Positions 55,359-63,599 are shown, numbered from the stretch's first letter. The stretch: DNA of 64,000 bases from Hyphomicrobiales bacterium (GCA_017305935.1 JAFKJU010000025.1:142440-206439); one strand, 5' to 3'. Notes: generated by a model from the sequence alone, not told the origin. Numbers and translations: made by a program.

Positions 55359-56654
55359 TTAAAAACGCTCGCCGGCAAAATGGGCCACCTGGGCGCCGGC
55401 CTCATACCACGCTTCCTTGACGGCGCGGAAGCGCTGGGCGGTGGGTTCGGTCAGCGGCAGCGGCAGATCCTGTTCGCTCATCTCGCCGAGGACGAGCCGC
55501 GCCAGCGTCTGGCCGAACACCGTGCCCGGCGCGATGCCGCGGCCGTTATAGCCGGAAAAGCCGACGATGCCATCGGCAAAGCGGTGGAAGCGCGGCACGG
55601 CATCGGTGGTCATGCCGATCTTGCCATACCATTCGGCCTCGAAGCCGATATCGCCGAGTTGCGGGAAAATCCGCTTTAGCGAGCGCTGCGCCCAGGCGCG
55701 ATGCACGGCAAGGCCGGTGTTGCGCAGGGCGCCGACACTGCCGAACACCAGCCTTCCCGCCTTGTCCATACGGAAGGAGGAGAGGATCTCCCTGGTATCC
55801 CAGCAGCCTTCGCGGCCCGGCAGGATCGAATGCCTGAGGTTGTCGCCGAGCGGCGCGGTCGCGAAATTGAAATAGGGCAGATGCACCTGCTCCTCGCGCA
55901 CGCTGGCGAAGGGGCCGGTGGAATAGGCGTCGGTGGCGACGATCACCCAGGGCGCGGTCACGGAGCCTTGGGCGGTCGCGACGCGCCAGCCATTGCCAGC
56001 CCGCTCGCAGCTTTCGACGCGGCTTTCGCCATGCAACTCGACGCCGGCTTTTTGCGCGGCATGGGCGAGGCCGCGGGCATAGGCGAGCGGCTGCAGGGTG
56101 CCGGCGCGGGGATCGAACAGGGCGCCGGCATAGGCATTGCTGCCGAGCCGGGCGGCGGTTTCGCGCGCATCCAGCAGCCGCACCGGCGCGCCACGCATCG
56201 ACCATTGGCGCTGGCGCTCTTCCAATTCCTTGAAGCCTTCCGCGCCGACGGCGCAATGCAGGGTGCCGCCGGTTTCCAGCTCGCAGGCGATCTCATGTTT
56301 TTCGATGAGGCCGCGCACCACCAGCGGTGCTTCGCCGAGCAGGGCGAGGACGCGTTCGCCATAGACGGAACCGAGCACGCCCGGCAGATCATCCGGCATC
56401 ACCCACATGCCGCCATTGATGAGGCCGACATTGCGGCCGGCGCCGCCGAAGCCGAAATCCACCGCTTCCAGCAGCACGACATGCTTGCCAGCTTCCGCCA
56501 GATGCAGCGCCGAGGACAAGCCGGTATAACCGCCGCCGATGATGACGGCATCCGCCGTCGCAGCACCCTGCAGCGGCGGTGCGGCGGGGGCGGGCGGGGC
56601 GGTCTTTTCCCAGAGGCCGTGAGAGCGGGGATCGTTCAGCATCGTGTTCACCAT
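55359..56654 (-). CDS. amaA: FAD-dependent L-pipecolate oxidase (AmaA-like)
   Basis: 431-residue DAO-type flavoenzyme. VIIGGGYTGLSSALHLAE is the Rossmann dinucleotide motif and GFGGAGRNVGLINGG the second FAD contact; the C-terminal GFSGYNGRGIAPGTVFGQ binds FAD again. The overall pattern matches Pseudomonas AmaA, which oxidises L-pipecolate to piperideine-6-carboxylate in D-lysine catabolism. Paired with the ALDH7 enzyme and divergent from a LysR regulator. A second ATG four codons later (56642), preceded by GGTGA, may be the true start. Confidence 0.83.
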   Translation of the reverse strand: MVNTMLNDPRSHGLWEKTAPPAPAAPPLQGAATADAVIIGGGYTGLSSALHLAEAGKHVVLLEAVDFGFGGAGRNVGLINGGMWVMPDDLPGVLGSVYGERVLALLGEAPLVVRGLIEKHEIACELETGGTLHCAVGAEGFKELEERQRQWSMRGAPVRLLDARETAARLGSNAYAGALFDPRAGTLQPLAYARGLAHAAQKAGVELHGESRVESCERAGNGWRVATAQGSVTAPWVIVATDAYSTGPFASVREEQVHLPYFNFATAPLGDNLRHSILPGREGCWDTREILSSFRMDKAGRLVFGSVGALRNTGLAVHRAWAQRSLKRIFPQLGDIGFEAEWYGKIGMTTDAVPRFHRFADGIVGFSGYNGRGIAPGTVFGQTLARLVLGEMSEQDLPLPLTEPTAQRFRAVKEAWYEAGAQVAHFAGERF

Positions 56655-56739
56655 AGCGGAATGCCGTCCGCCGTCGCATGCATGCGAGAATTCGGCACGT
56701 CTTCCCTCATCGCAGCCTTTACAGCGCCGCCAGCGTCAT

Positions 56740-56755
56740 GAATATCGACATATTC
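56740..56755. promoter_or_regulatory. LysR-type dyad 1 (GAATAT-N4-ATATTC)
   Basis: Perfect interrupted palindrome, GAATAT CGAC ATATTC, in the amaA/lysR divergent gap. It is well placed to be the recognition half of a LysR site pair. Confidence 0.6.
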
Positions 56756-56765
56756 TCAAGAGTTC

Positions 56766-56780
56766 ATTCCGCGAAGGAAT
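56766..56780. promoter_or_regulatory. LysR-type dyad 2 (ATTCC-N5-GGAAT)
   Basis: ATTCC GCGAA GGAAT, perfect five-base arms, 10 bases after the first dyad and 9 bases before the regulator's ATG. It also overlaps the ribosome-site region of the LysR gene (AAGGAAT), so binding here would block the regulator's own expression. Confidence 0.6.
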
Positions 56781-56789
56781 AACCTGATC

Positions 56790-57689
56790 ATGCTGCATGC
56801 CCGCCGTTTTCTGCCGTCGCTCTCGCTGCTTTCCGCCTTCGAAGCGGCGGCGCGCACGGGCAGCGTCACCATCGCCGCCCGTGAGCTGGATCTGACGCAA
56901 AGCGCCGTCAGCCGGCAGATACGCGCACTGGAAAACCAGCTCGGCGTCGAGCTGTTCGTGCGCGAGCGCCAGACCATTCGGTTGACGCTGGCGGGCGATG
57001 CCTATGCGCGGGAAATCCGCGAGGCGCTGCGGCGCATCTCCACCGCTTCGCTGAACCTGCGCGCCAATCCGGATGGCGGCACGCTGACGCTGGCGGTGCT
57101 ACCGGCCTTCGGCAGCCGCTGGCTGATGCCTCGGCTGGCCGGCTTCCTGGAGCACCATCGCGGCATGTCGGTCAATCTGGTGACGCGGCTGTCGCCCTTC
57201 GATTTCAAACTCGACTCCATCGATGCGGCGATCCACTTCGGTGATTCCATTTGGCCGGGCGCGGAACTGACGCCGTTGATGGGCGAACGTATCCTGCCGG
57301 CCTGCAGCCCACATTTCCGCGACCGGCACCGGTTGCAACAGCCCGGCGATTTCCTGCAGGTGCCGCTCCTGCACCTGACTTCGCGGCCGGATGCCTGGGA
57401 GCAATGGCTGATCGGCCATGGCGTCCCGGAACCGACGGTCCACGGCATGCTGTTCGACCAGTTCACCGCGGCGGCGCAAGCTGCGGTCGCCGGGCTCGGT
57501 GTGGCGTTGCTGCCGCGCTTCCTGTTCGAGGAGGAATTGCGGCGCGGCGATCTGGTCGAGGCCTTCCAGGATGGCGAGATCGATGGCGGCGGACGTTATT
57601 TCCTCGCCTGCCCGACGGAGCGGCTGGCCTATCCACCGCTTGCCGCCTTTCGCGACTGGATCGCGGCGGTGGCGAAGGAGGGTGGTTAA
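56790..57689 (+). CDS. LysR-family regulator, GcvA type
   Basis: 299 residues. Helix-turn-helix at about 20-45 (ARTGSVTIAARELDLTQSAVSRQIRALE) and an effector domain beginning LTLAVLPAFGSRWLMPRLAGFLEHH, the pattern of the GcvA-like subgroup. FDAAIHFGDSIWPG-type sequence (IDAAIHFGDSIWPGAEL) supports the same group. Placed head to head with the pipecolate oxidase and two dyads, it probably controls pipecolate/lysine catabolism. Confidence 0.9.
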   Translation: MLHARRFLPSLSLLSAFEAAARTGSVTIAARELDLTQSAVSRQIRALENQLGVELFVRERQTIRLTLAGDAYAREIREALRRISTASLNLRANPDGGTLTLAVLPAFGSRWLMPRLAGFLEHHRGMSVNLVTRLSPFDFKLDSIDAAIHFGDSIWPGAELTPLMGERILPACSPHFRDRHRLQQPGDFLQVPLLHLTSRPDAWEQWLIGHGVPEPTVHGMLFDQFTAAAQAAVAGLGVALLPRFLFEEELRRGDLVEAFQDGEIDGGGRYFLACPTERLAYPPLAAFRDWIAAVAKEGG

Positions 57690-57755
57690 ACGGTTTTCAG
57701 CGGGCCGCGTTTGGCGTAAGGAAGGCGAGCTTTCGATTTCGCAGGATATTCGGCC

Positions 57756-57992
57756 ATGAAACCCATCTTCGTTCAGCTGCAATGCGCTCCGGGCAAGACC
57801 TATGAGGTCGCCGACGCCATCTACAAGACAGAACTCGTGTCCGAACTCTATTCCACCAGCGGCGAATACGACCTGCTGATGAAGGTCTATGTGCAGGAGG
57901 ACAAGGATATCGGCAAGTTCATCAACGAACACATTGCCAATATCCCCGGCATCATCCGCTCGCTGACGACGTTGACGTTTACAGCGTTCTGA
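57756..57992 (+). CDS. stand-alone Lrp/AsnC ligand-binding (RAM) domain protein
   Basis: 78 residues equal to the C-terminal half of an Lrp protein: FVQLQCAPGKTYEVADAI, YSTSGEYDLLMKVYVQ, and IPGIIRSLTTLTF. The DNA-binding helix-turn-helix is absent and no remnant of one is seen upstream, so this is the known stand-alone RAM family, which binds amino acids and may modulate full-length Lrp proteins. Monocistronic, with a palindromic repeat right behind it. Confidence 0.85.
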   Translation: MKPIFVQLQCAPGKTYEVADAIYKTELVSELYSTSGEYDLLMKVYVQEDKDIGKFINEHIANIPGIIRSLTTLTFTAF

Positions 57993-57993
57993 A

Positions 57994-58037
57994 GCAATTC
58001 CAGGAAAGGCGTGAAGCGATTTCCCGTCCGGAATTGT
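57994..58037. repeat. rhizobial intergenic palindromic repeat
   Basis: GCAATTCC-AGGAAA at the left pairs with TTTCCC and CCGGAATTGT at the right around GGCGTGAAGCGA. The arrangement resembles the abundant GCAATTCCAG...CCGGAATTGC palindromes of Rhizobium and Agrobacterium. It fills the gap between the RAM gene and the convergent acetyltransferase and could also end transcription. Confidence 0.6.
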
Positions 58038-58050
58038 GCCGGAAGCGTCT

Positions 58051-58551
58051 TCAGACGCCACTCTCTTCCAGGCCGGCCAGCAGGTCGAATGCCTCGCCGT
58101 AAATGGCGTGGATGCGCTCCTGCGGCTGGAGGACCATGCCGATGCGCTCGTAGAAATGCTGGGCGCTGGCATTGGCGGCGTCGACGGAGAGGCGCAGGTA
58201 AGCGCCGCCTTCGGCGCGCACATGCCGGGCCGTGCGACGCAACAGCGCCTCGGCCACGCCTCGCCCGCGAAATTTCTCCGGCACGACCAGATCCTGGATA
58301 TAGGCCCCCGGCTGACCGCGCCAGGTGGAAAAACTTCTGAAAAACAGGCACATGCCGGCGAATTCGCCAGTGATTTCCGCAATCAGCGCCGTGAAGGCGG
58401 GCGAGGGGCCGAAGCCGTGGCGGCGGAGATCCTCGGCGCTGGCGGTGATGCGTTCGGGGGTGCCGAGATGGTCGCCGATGATTCTTATGGCCGAAAGCAG
58501 CAGGTCCGCATCCTCGACGGTCGCCTTGCGAATGGCGGGCAGGTCCTGCAT
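58051..58551 (-). CDS. GNAT-family N-acetyltransferase
   Basis: 166 residues. VVPEKFRGRGVAEALLRRTARHV is the acetyl-CoA loop (R/Q-x-x-G-x-G/A), AYIQDLVV the beta4 strand before it, and LSVDAANASAQHFYERIGM the C-terminal motif. It resembles diamine/polyamine-type acetyltransferases in length and in FYERIGM. It follows the DeoR gene on the same strand by 22 bases and may be cotranscribed. The substrate is unknown. Confidence 0.85.
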   Translation of the reverse strand: MQDLPAIRKATVEDADLLLSAIRIIGDHLGTPERITASAEDLRRHGFGPSPAFTALIAEITGEFAGMCLFFRSFSTWRGQPGAYIQDLVVPEKFRGRGVAEALLRRTARHVRAEGGAYLRLSVDAANASAQHFYERIGMVLQPQERIHAIYGEAFDLLAGLEESGV

Positions 58552-58573
58552 GATTTGTCCTCTTAGATCAGGA

Positions 58574-59344
58574 TTAGTCTGTTGTCGCGGCGATCGTCAC
58601 CGTCACCGCCGTTCCCTCCAGCGCGCTTTGCATGTCGGCGGGCAGGGTGCTGTCGGAAATGACGGTATCGAATTCGTCGAGCCGCGCCAGCACATGCAGC
58701 GCGGTATGGCCGAGCCTTCGGCTGTTGATCATCAGGCAGGCCTGGCGGCTGGCGGCGATCATGGCACGCTTGGCGCGCACGATGCGCTCGTCCATATGAT
58801 AGGCGAAGGCGCCGGCGGCGGCGGGCGCCGAGATGAAGGCGATATCGGCGCGCAGATGCGACAGCGCCTCCTCGGTGACCAGCCCGAAATAGGCGTTGAA
58901 CTTGTCGGAATAGGTGCCGCCGAGCGCGATCAGCGTCACGCCGCTTTCGCCCTGCATGCGTTGCAGGACAGCGGCATTGTTGGTGACGACGGTGATCGGC
59001 CGCTTGGTGAGAAGCGCCTCGCCGAGAACGGCGGCCATCGAGCCGTCATTGACGATGACGGTCATGCCGGGCTCGACCAGATCGAGCGCGGCCTCGGCGA
59101 TCGCCCGTTTGACGTCGGCCTCCTGCAACTGCCGAAAACGGAAATCGCTCTCGAACTGCGTGCCGGCATCGATGGTGGCGCCGCCACGCACCTTGCGCAG
59201 CACGCCCGCACTTTCCAGCTCGTCGAGATCGCGATGCACCGTCATCTTCGAGACGGCGAAACGCTTGGCGAGATCGTCGAGATCGACGGCATGATGCTCG
59301 ACCAACAGGTTGATGATTTCCTGTCTGCGTTCTTCACGCTTCAC
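58574..59344 (-). CDS. DeoR-family transcriptional regulator
   Basis: 256 residues: helix-turn-helix KREERRQEIINLLVEHHAVDLDDLAKRFAVSKMTVHRDLDELE, here best read as EERRQEIINLLVEHH plus FAVSKMTVHRDLDELE, then VRGGATID and a DeoR C-terminal sensor domain with IVNDGSMAAVLGEAL and ITVVTNNAAV. DeoR regulators of this type repress sugar or polyol genes. The GTG start, preceded by GGGGAT eight bases upstream, gives the typical beginning (V/M)KREERRQ. No sugar operon is adjacent in the window. Confidence 0.88.
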   Translation of the reverse strand: MKREERRQEIINLLVEHHAVDLDDLAKRFAVSKMTVHRDLDELESAGVLRKVRGGATIDAGTQFESDFRFRQLQEADVKRAIAEAALDLVEPGMTVIVNDGSMAAVLGEALLTKRPITVVTNNAAVLQRMQGESGVTLIALGGTYSDKFNAYFGLVTEEALSHLRADIAFISAPAAAGAFAYHMDERIVRAKRAMIAASRQACLMINSRRLGHTALHVLARLDEFDTVISDSTLPADMQSALEGTAVTVTIAATTD

Positions 59345-59556
59345 GCGGTGATCCCCATGCGGTCCGGCCCCTGGACGATGTAGCATCGCCGAGGCCCCCC
59401 TGTCGACTGGCCCGTTTCGGTTCCATAACGTCAATTATCGAACTTGCATTGTTCCTGGGAAGGGTTCGGGGTGAAGTGAGGCTCACGAACGATGCCAATG
59501 GGTTGCCCCTTGCAGAAAAGCCGCATGCTCTGCGCCGAGGTGGATGATTGCCGCAA

Positions 59557-60657
59557 TCATTCCCTCGGTATCGATATCATGATCGTCGTTCCGACCTCGC
59601 AATCCTCGATGCTGGCTGCTCCCCCATGAGCTTCCGCGATGGCTTTCACGACCGACAGTCCGAGGCCGGAACCGCCGCTCTTGCGGGTCCTTGCATCGTC
59701 GGCGCGCCAGAAACGCTCGAAGGCCTTGTCCCGTTCGCTCCGGGTCATGCCGGGGCCTTTGTCGGCTATCGTCAGCCGGGCAAAACCGGGAACGGCGTCG
59801 AGTGCGATCACCAGGCTCTGGCCCGGCGCATAGCGGATCGCATTGTCGATAAGCGCCAAGGCCGCCTGCCTGAGCCGCGCGCGGTCGGCGTTTACCATGA
59901 CGTTCGCCAGTTCCAGGGTCACGTCGATCTTCTGGGCAGCGATCGCGGGTTTCGTCGAAGCCACGACATCTTCGATTTCCTCGGCCAGATCGAAGTTGGA
60001 AACGCGCAATTCCAGCCGTCCCGCATTCATCAAGGACAGGGTTCTCAAATCCTCGACGATTCGGGTAAGGGAATCCACATGCTTGACAAGACCGAGGAAC
60101 GTCTCCCGGTTTGGCTCGAACACGCCGTCCGCCAGACCCTGTATCCGGCCCCGGAGAACGGTCAAGGGCGTGCGAAGCTCGTGGGCAATCGCTGAGTTCG
60201 AATATTTGAGCTCAGCCTCGGCCCGCTGTAGTTCCTCCGCCATACGGTTGAAATCCGCGATCATCCTGTCGACCTCGCCAAAGGTTCCCTCGCCCGTCGC
60301 GCGTCCGGCAAAGTTGCCCTCGGCGATGGCGCGGGCCGCCTGGGTGACGGCGTCCAGCGGCTTGACCAGGCGCTGCGCCAACCTCCAGCCGACATAGGCC
60401 CCGACCGCCTGGCCAATCGCAACATTGATGCCGAGCACGACGAAGTCCGTCGGCGACCAGCCTTCAGGCGAGACCTGGTTCGGATAAAGCCAGTCCCAGG
60501 CGTAGAAGTAGATGGTCCAGCCGAAGAACATCACGGAAAGCGCCACGAAGGCGACGGTCGTGGTCGACCAGATGATTTGCCTGTTGAGGCTGTTGCTAAC
60601 CAGGTTCGCCAAGCCGATACCCAACCCCGCGAACGCCGTTGAGGAGACCGCCCACAC
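59557..60657 (-). CDS. sensor histidine kinase (AdeS-like)
   Basis: 366 residues: two membrane helices at about 31-52 and 70-95 enclosing a short periplasmic loop, a HAMP domain (RLVKPLDAVTQAARAIAEGNF), the phospho-acceptor SAIAHELRTPLTVLRGRIQGL and an ATPase domain with DNAIRYAPG, DKGPGMT and SGGSGLGLSVVKAI. The H-box and the following LADGVF...LVEDLRTLSL-like stretch match AdeS of the AdeRS drug-efflux system. The GTG used overlaps the response regulator by 62 bases; a later TTG/GTG is possible. Confidence 0.87.
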   Translation of the reverse strand: MWAVSSTAFAGLGIGLANLVSNSLNRQIIWSTTTVAFVALSVMFFGWTIYFYAWDWLYPNQVSPEGWSPTDFVVLGINVAIGQAVGAYVGWRLAQRLVKPLDAVTQAARAIAEGNFAGRATGEGTFGEVDRMIADFNRMAEELQRAEAELKYSNSAIAHELRTPLTVLRGRIQGLADGVFEPNRETFLGLVKHVDSLTRIVEDLRTLSLMNAGRLELRVSNFDLAEEIEDVVASTKPAIAAQKIDVTLELANVMVNADRARLRQAALALIDNAIRYAPGQSLVIALDAVPGFARLTIADKGPGMTRSERDKAFERFWRADDARTRKSGGSGLGLSVVKAIAEAHGGAASIEDCEVGTTIMISIPRE

Positions 60658-61291
60658 CGGCGGCGTCCAGCTTCTTGCGAAGCTTGCTCATGTGGCTGTC
60701 GACCGTACGGTCGAGCGCGTCGCCCTCCGGCAGGCACGCATCGACGATCTCGCCGCGCTCGAATGCCCGGTTCGGATAGCCGCCCATGAATTCGAGGATC
60801 CTGAACTCCGTGCGGGTCAACGGCAAGGCGACACGCGTCTCACCCTGTTCGACGGTTGCGACGAAGGCGACCGGATCGATCGACAGCCGCCCGATCCTCA
60901 GCACCTTGTTCGGCGCGCTCGCCGCATTGGTTCTTCGCAGGATCGCGCGCGCCCGCGCGACGACTTCGGCCGGGTTGAACGGCTTGACCACGTAGTCGTC
61001 GGCACCGGCTCTCAGCCCGTGCAGTTTGTCGAGGTCGTCGGCGAGCGCCGTCACCATGATGACAGGGGTGTCGCCACGCTGCCGGATGGTCGCCAGGACG
61101 GAATGTCCGTCCAACTTGGGCAGGTTGACGTCGAGGACCACGATGTCCGGCCTCAACCGCTGGTGATGGGCGAGGCCGATCTCACCGTCTCCGGCTGCCA
61201 GCACGCGGTAGCCCTCGCGCGCGAAGTAGCGTTCGAGGATATCAGAGATTTCCGGCTCGTCCTCGACGATCAGTACAAGAGCGTTTTCCAT
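60596..61291 (-). CDS. OmpR-family response regulator (AdeR-like)
   Basis: 231 residues. Receiver: VLIVEDEPEISDILERYF, phospho-acceptor in IVVLDVNLPKLDGHSV, and PVIMVTALADDLDKLHGLRAGADDYVVKPFNP with the conserved Thr and Lys. Winged helix-turn-helix at the C-terminus: LTRTEFRILEFMGGYPNRAF, RTVDSHMSKLRKKLD and GVRGVGYRL. The ATG with AGGAGG five bases upstream is chosen over a GTG two codons earlier. It is cotranscribed with the kinase. A tandem repeat just upstream may be its binding site. Confidence 0.9.
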   Translation of the reverse strand: MENALVLIVEDEPEISDILERYFAREGYRVLAAGDGEIGLAHHQRLRPDIVVLDVNLPKLDGHSVLATIRQRGDTPVIMVTALADDLDKLHGLRAGADDYVVKPFNPAEVVARARAILRRTNAASAPNKVLRIGRLSIDPVAFVATVEQGETRVALPLTRTEFRILEFMGGYPNRAFERGEIVDACLPEGDALDRTVDSHMSKLRKKLDAAGVGGLLNGVRGVGYRLGEPG

Positions 61292-61352
61292 GCTCACCTC
61301 CTGCCTTGAGAAAGAAACCTAAAGCACGCGCCGTCAAACGGATTTCACGCTT

Positions 61353-61373
61353 CTCCACGAAACCTCCACGAAA
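61353..61373. promoter_or_regulatory. tandem 10-base direct repeat, probable response-regulator site
   Basis: CTCCACGAAA occurs twice, separated by a single C, giving an 11-base period (one helical turn), as OmpR-family dimers prefer. It lies 61 bases before the response-regulator start, in the divergent region shared with the small ORFs and the MFS exporter. Binding of AdeR to a very similar type of direct repeat is known. Confidence 0.65.
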
Positions 61374-61455
61374 TAGGGACGATCGGCCAACACTTCGCGG
61401 TTTAGGTCAAGCCTGAAACACGAGCGTCTCGCTTCGTGCGAAGGGTATGACCTGT

Positions 61456-61605
61456 ATGTTCCTGAAACTGAACCGATCCATTCGCCGGCCTCCGGTTCTT
61501 GCCGCAGCGACGACCGTCCTGATGGGGGCCGCGCGCAACGCGTGGCCCATGCGCGAATGCAGGTCGAGGACAGGGAAGACGCTGGCTGAGCGGAGCGGAG
61601 GATGA
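61456..61605 (+). CDS. possible 49-residue membrane-targeted peptide
   Basis: A frame starting MFLKLNRSIRRPPVLAAATT, with a basic N-terminus and a short hydrophobic stretch, then a basic tail. Its stop overlaps the start of the next small gene (GGATGA), a coupling that supports translation. No strong ribosome site is seen and no family is recognised. Confidence 0.35.
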   Translation: MFLKLNRSIRRPPVLAAATTVLMGAARNAWPMRECRSRTGKTLAERSGG

Positions 61606-61769
61606 GCAGGCGAGCCGCGTTCATTGTCGCTGTCATCGTCGCTCTTCTGGGAGACATCATGGCGACGATGTCCCTGGTCAGTGACCTCAGCAGCCCCCTC
61701 GCCTATATCATGCCCTCGCTGGTTGCGACAGGGTACCTCGTCGCTTTCCTGGTGCTCCTGAAAGCATAG
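61602..61769 (+). CDS. 55-residue two-helix membrane protein
   Basis: Nearly all hydrophobic: helix 1 at about 5-25 (AAFIVAVIVALLGDIMA) and helix 2 at about 33-54 (AYIMPSLVATGYLVAFLVLL). GGAG lies six bases before the ATG. It sits between the AdeRS-like genes and the MFS exporter, on the exporter's strand, 155 bases upstream of it. It may be a small accessory protein of the exporter or a membrane-stress sensor. I do not recognise a family. Confidence 0.6.
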   Translation: MSRRAAFIVAVIVALLGDIMATMSLVSDLSSPLAYIMPSLVATGYLVAFLVLLKA

Positions 61770-61833
61770 GAATGCGCCGGATGAAAGAGGCCCTGCCCTG
61801 TCGCCGTCGAACCGTGTCCTCACCGGAGGCGGC

Positions 61834-61917
61834 ATGCCCGTATTGATCAGGCCATTCGACGAGGATACGACCCCGCCCATGTCGTCAATTCGCGAGAGAT
61901 CGCTTGGTTACCGTTAG
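61834..61917 (+). CDS. possible 27-residue leader peptide upstream of the exporter
   Basis: GGAGG lies four bases before an ATG that opens a 27-codon frame (MPVLIRPFDEDTTPPMSS...) ending 7 bases before the exporter start. Such a placement suits a translated leader that couples to or attenuates the exporter gene. Sequence alone cannot show that it is made. Confidence 0.3.
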   Translation: MPVLIRPFDEDTTPPMSSIRERSLGYR

Positions 61918-61924
61918 GTGTTTG

Positions 61925-63412
61925 ATGAATCCCGATCGCTGGTACATTCTGTTCGCCGTCATGCTGGCCTTTGTCCCGGTGGTGGTCGATATGACCATCC
62001 TCCACATTGCCGTCCCCTCGCTGACGCTGGCGCTGAACGCATCCGGAAACGAGGTGCTCTGGATCATCGACATCTATCCGCTGGTCATGGCGGGCCTGCT
62101 TGTTCCCATGGGAACGCTCGCCGATCGGATCGGTTACCGCAGGATGCTTCTGATCGGCCTCGCCGTGTTCACGGTATCGTCCGTGGCCGCGGCGTTCTCG
62201 CCGGCGGCGATACCCCTGATCGCTGCACGCGCCGCGCTCGGAATCGGCTCTTCGATGATCATGCCCTGCGTCCTCGCGCTCATTCGCCAGTCCTTCGACG
62301 ATGACGCCGAGCGCGCCACGGCGCTTGGCGTCTGGAGTGTCGTCGGAATGGCCGGAGCTGCCGTCGGACCCCTCGCCGGCGGCCTTCTTCTCGAGCATTT
62401 CTGGTGGGGCGCGGCCTTTCTCGTCAACGTGCCGATCATGATGATCGTCATTCCGATGGCGTGGAGACTGGTTCCCGAGACATCAGGTGCTTCAAGCGGA
62501 CCGTGGGATCCGCGCCAGGCCCTGTTGCTGGTCGCCGCGCTTATGCTCACCATCTACGGCATCAAGGCCGGGTTCAAGTCGGGGCTGGATCTGTTCGCCG
62601 TCGTTCCGTTCGCGATCGGCCTCGTGCTCATCGTCTGGTTCGCGCGCCTGCAGATCCGCTCGGTGTCGCCCATGCTGGACATCGCTTTGCTCAAGAATCC
62701 GGTCATCGCGGCGGGATTGCTGATGGCTTTCGTTGCAAGCGGTGCTCTCGCTGGCTTCGAGCTCGTCCTTGCGCAGGAGCTCCAATTCGTCCTGGGAAAG
62801 ACGCCTTTGGAGGCGGGTGTCTTCATGCTTCCGCTCGTCGTCGCTGCCGCCATCGGCGGGCCGGTTGGCGGAAAGCTTGCGACGTGGTTCGGTCTGCGCC
62901 CCGTTGCGACCCTCTCGATGTTGGCCGCGTCCGTTTCGCTCGCCGGGCTGTCTTTCACCAACCTTGCCGAAGATCACTACCTCACCGTGCCGGCGCTGCT
63001 TGCCGTGCTCGGGTTTGCCCTGAGCGTCGGTCTTCTGGCGTCGTCCGTGGCGATCATGGGAGGCGCGCCCAAAGAGAAGGCCGGGGCGGCAGGTGCGCTT
63101 GAAAGCACGGGGTACGAACTCGGGGCAGGCATCGGCGTGACCATCTTCGGCGTGATGGTGAATTCGCTCTACAGGGCGTCGTTCGCGCTGGACGCCGCGC
63201 CTCCCGGCGCGTCGAACTCGATCGGCGAAGCCATGACGCTTGCCCACAAACTCGGTGGCGACGACGGATCGAAGATTGTAGCGGCTGCGAAGACGGCGTT
63301 CGTCGGTGCGCATGGCTCGGTTCTTCTATCTGTCGCGATCGTGATCGGTCTTCTGGCGCTGGCGGTATTCGCGGCGCTCAGGAATGCTCCCTCTGCGGCG
63401 GAACACAGCTGA
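61925..63412 (+). CDS. DHA2-family MFS drug exporter (SmvA/QacA-like)
   Basis: 495-residue proton-coupled exporter with fourteen expected helices. ILHIAVPSLTLALNA and VLWIIDIYPLVMAGLLVPMGTLADRIGYRRML carry the DHA2 motifs (D at the helix 1 edge in VVVDMTILHIAVP, motif A GTLADRIGYRR), and GVWSVVGMAGAAVGPLAGGLL is motif C. WIIDIYPL is characteristic of SmvA/QacA proteins, which export quaternary ammonium and other cationic biocides. The ATG is preceded by TTAGGTG. Its position opposite an AdeRS-like system suggests drug- or biocide-induced expression. Confidence 0.92.
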   Translation: MNPDRWYILFAVMLAFVPVVVDMTILHIAVPSLTLALNASGNEVLWIIDIYPLVMAGLLVPMGTLADRIGYRRMLLIGLAVFTVSSVAAAFSPAAIPLIAARAALGIGSSMIMPCVLALIRQSFDDDAERATALGVWSVVGMAGAAVGPLAGGLLLEHFWWGAAFLVNVPIMMIVIPMAWRLVPETSGASSGPWDPRQALLLVAALMLTIYGIKAGFKSGLDLFAVVPFAIGLVLIVWFARLQIRSVSPMLDIALLKNPVIAAGLLMAFVASGALAGFELVLAQELQFVLGKTPLEAGVFMLPLVVAAAIGGPVGGKLATWFGLRPVATLSMLAASVSLAGLSFTNLAEDHYLTVPALLAVLGFALSVGLLASSVAIMGGAPKEKAGAAGALESTGYELGAGIGVTIFGVMVNSLYRASFALDAAPPGASNSIGEAMTLAHKLGGDDGSKIVAAAKTAFVGAHGSVLLSVAIVIGLLALAVFAALRNAPSAAEHS

Positions 63413-63599
63413 GAACGGTTCGGTCCGTCACAAGCCCGGTTCACAGGGATCGACGACGATCGATCGATCATTCCGCTCCACGAGGCCGCAATAATCAATC
63501 CGCGAAAACTCCATCCCGGACGGGCATGACGACAAGGCGCTTCCGGGCGCCGCACGGACTCAACCGCATGAAGGAAAAACCATTTTGACGCTCCACCGC

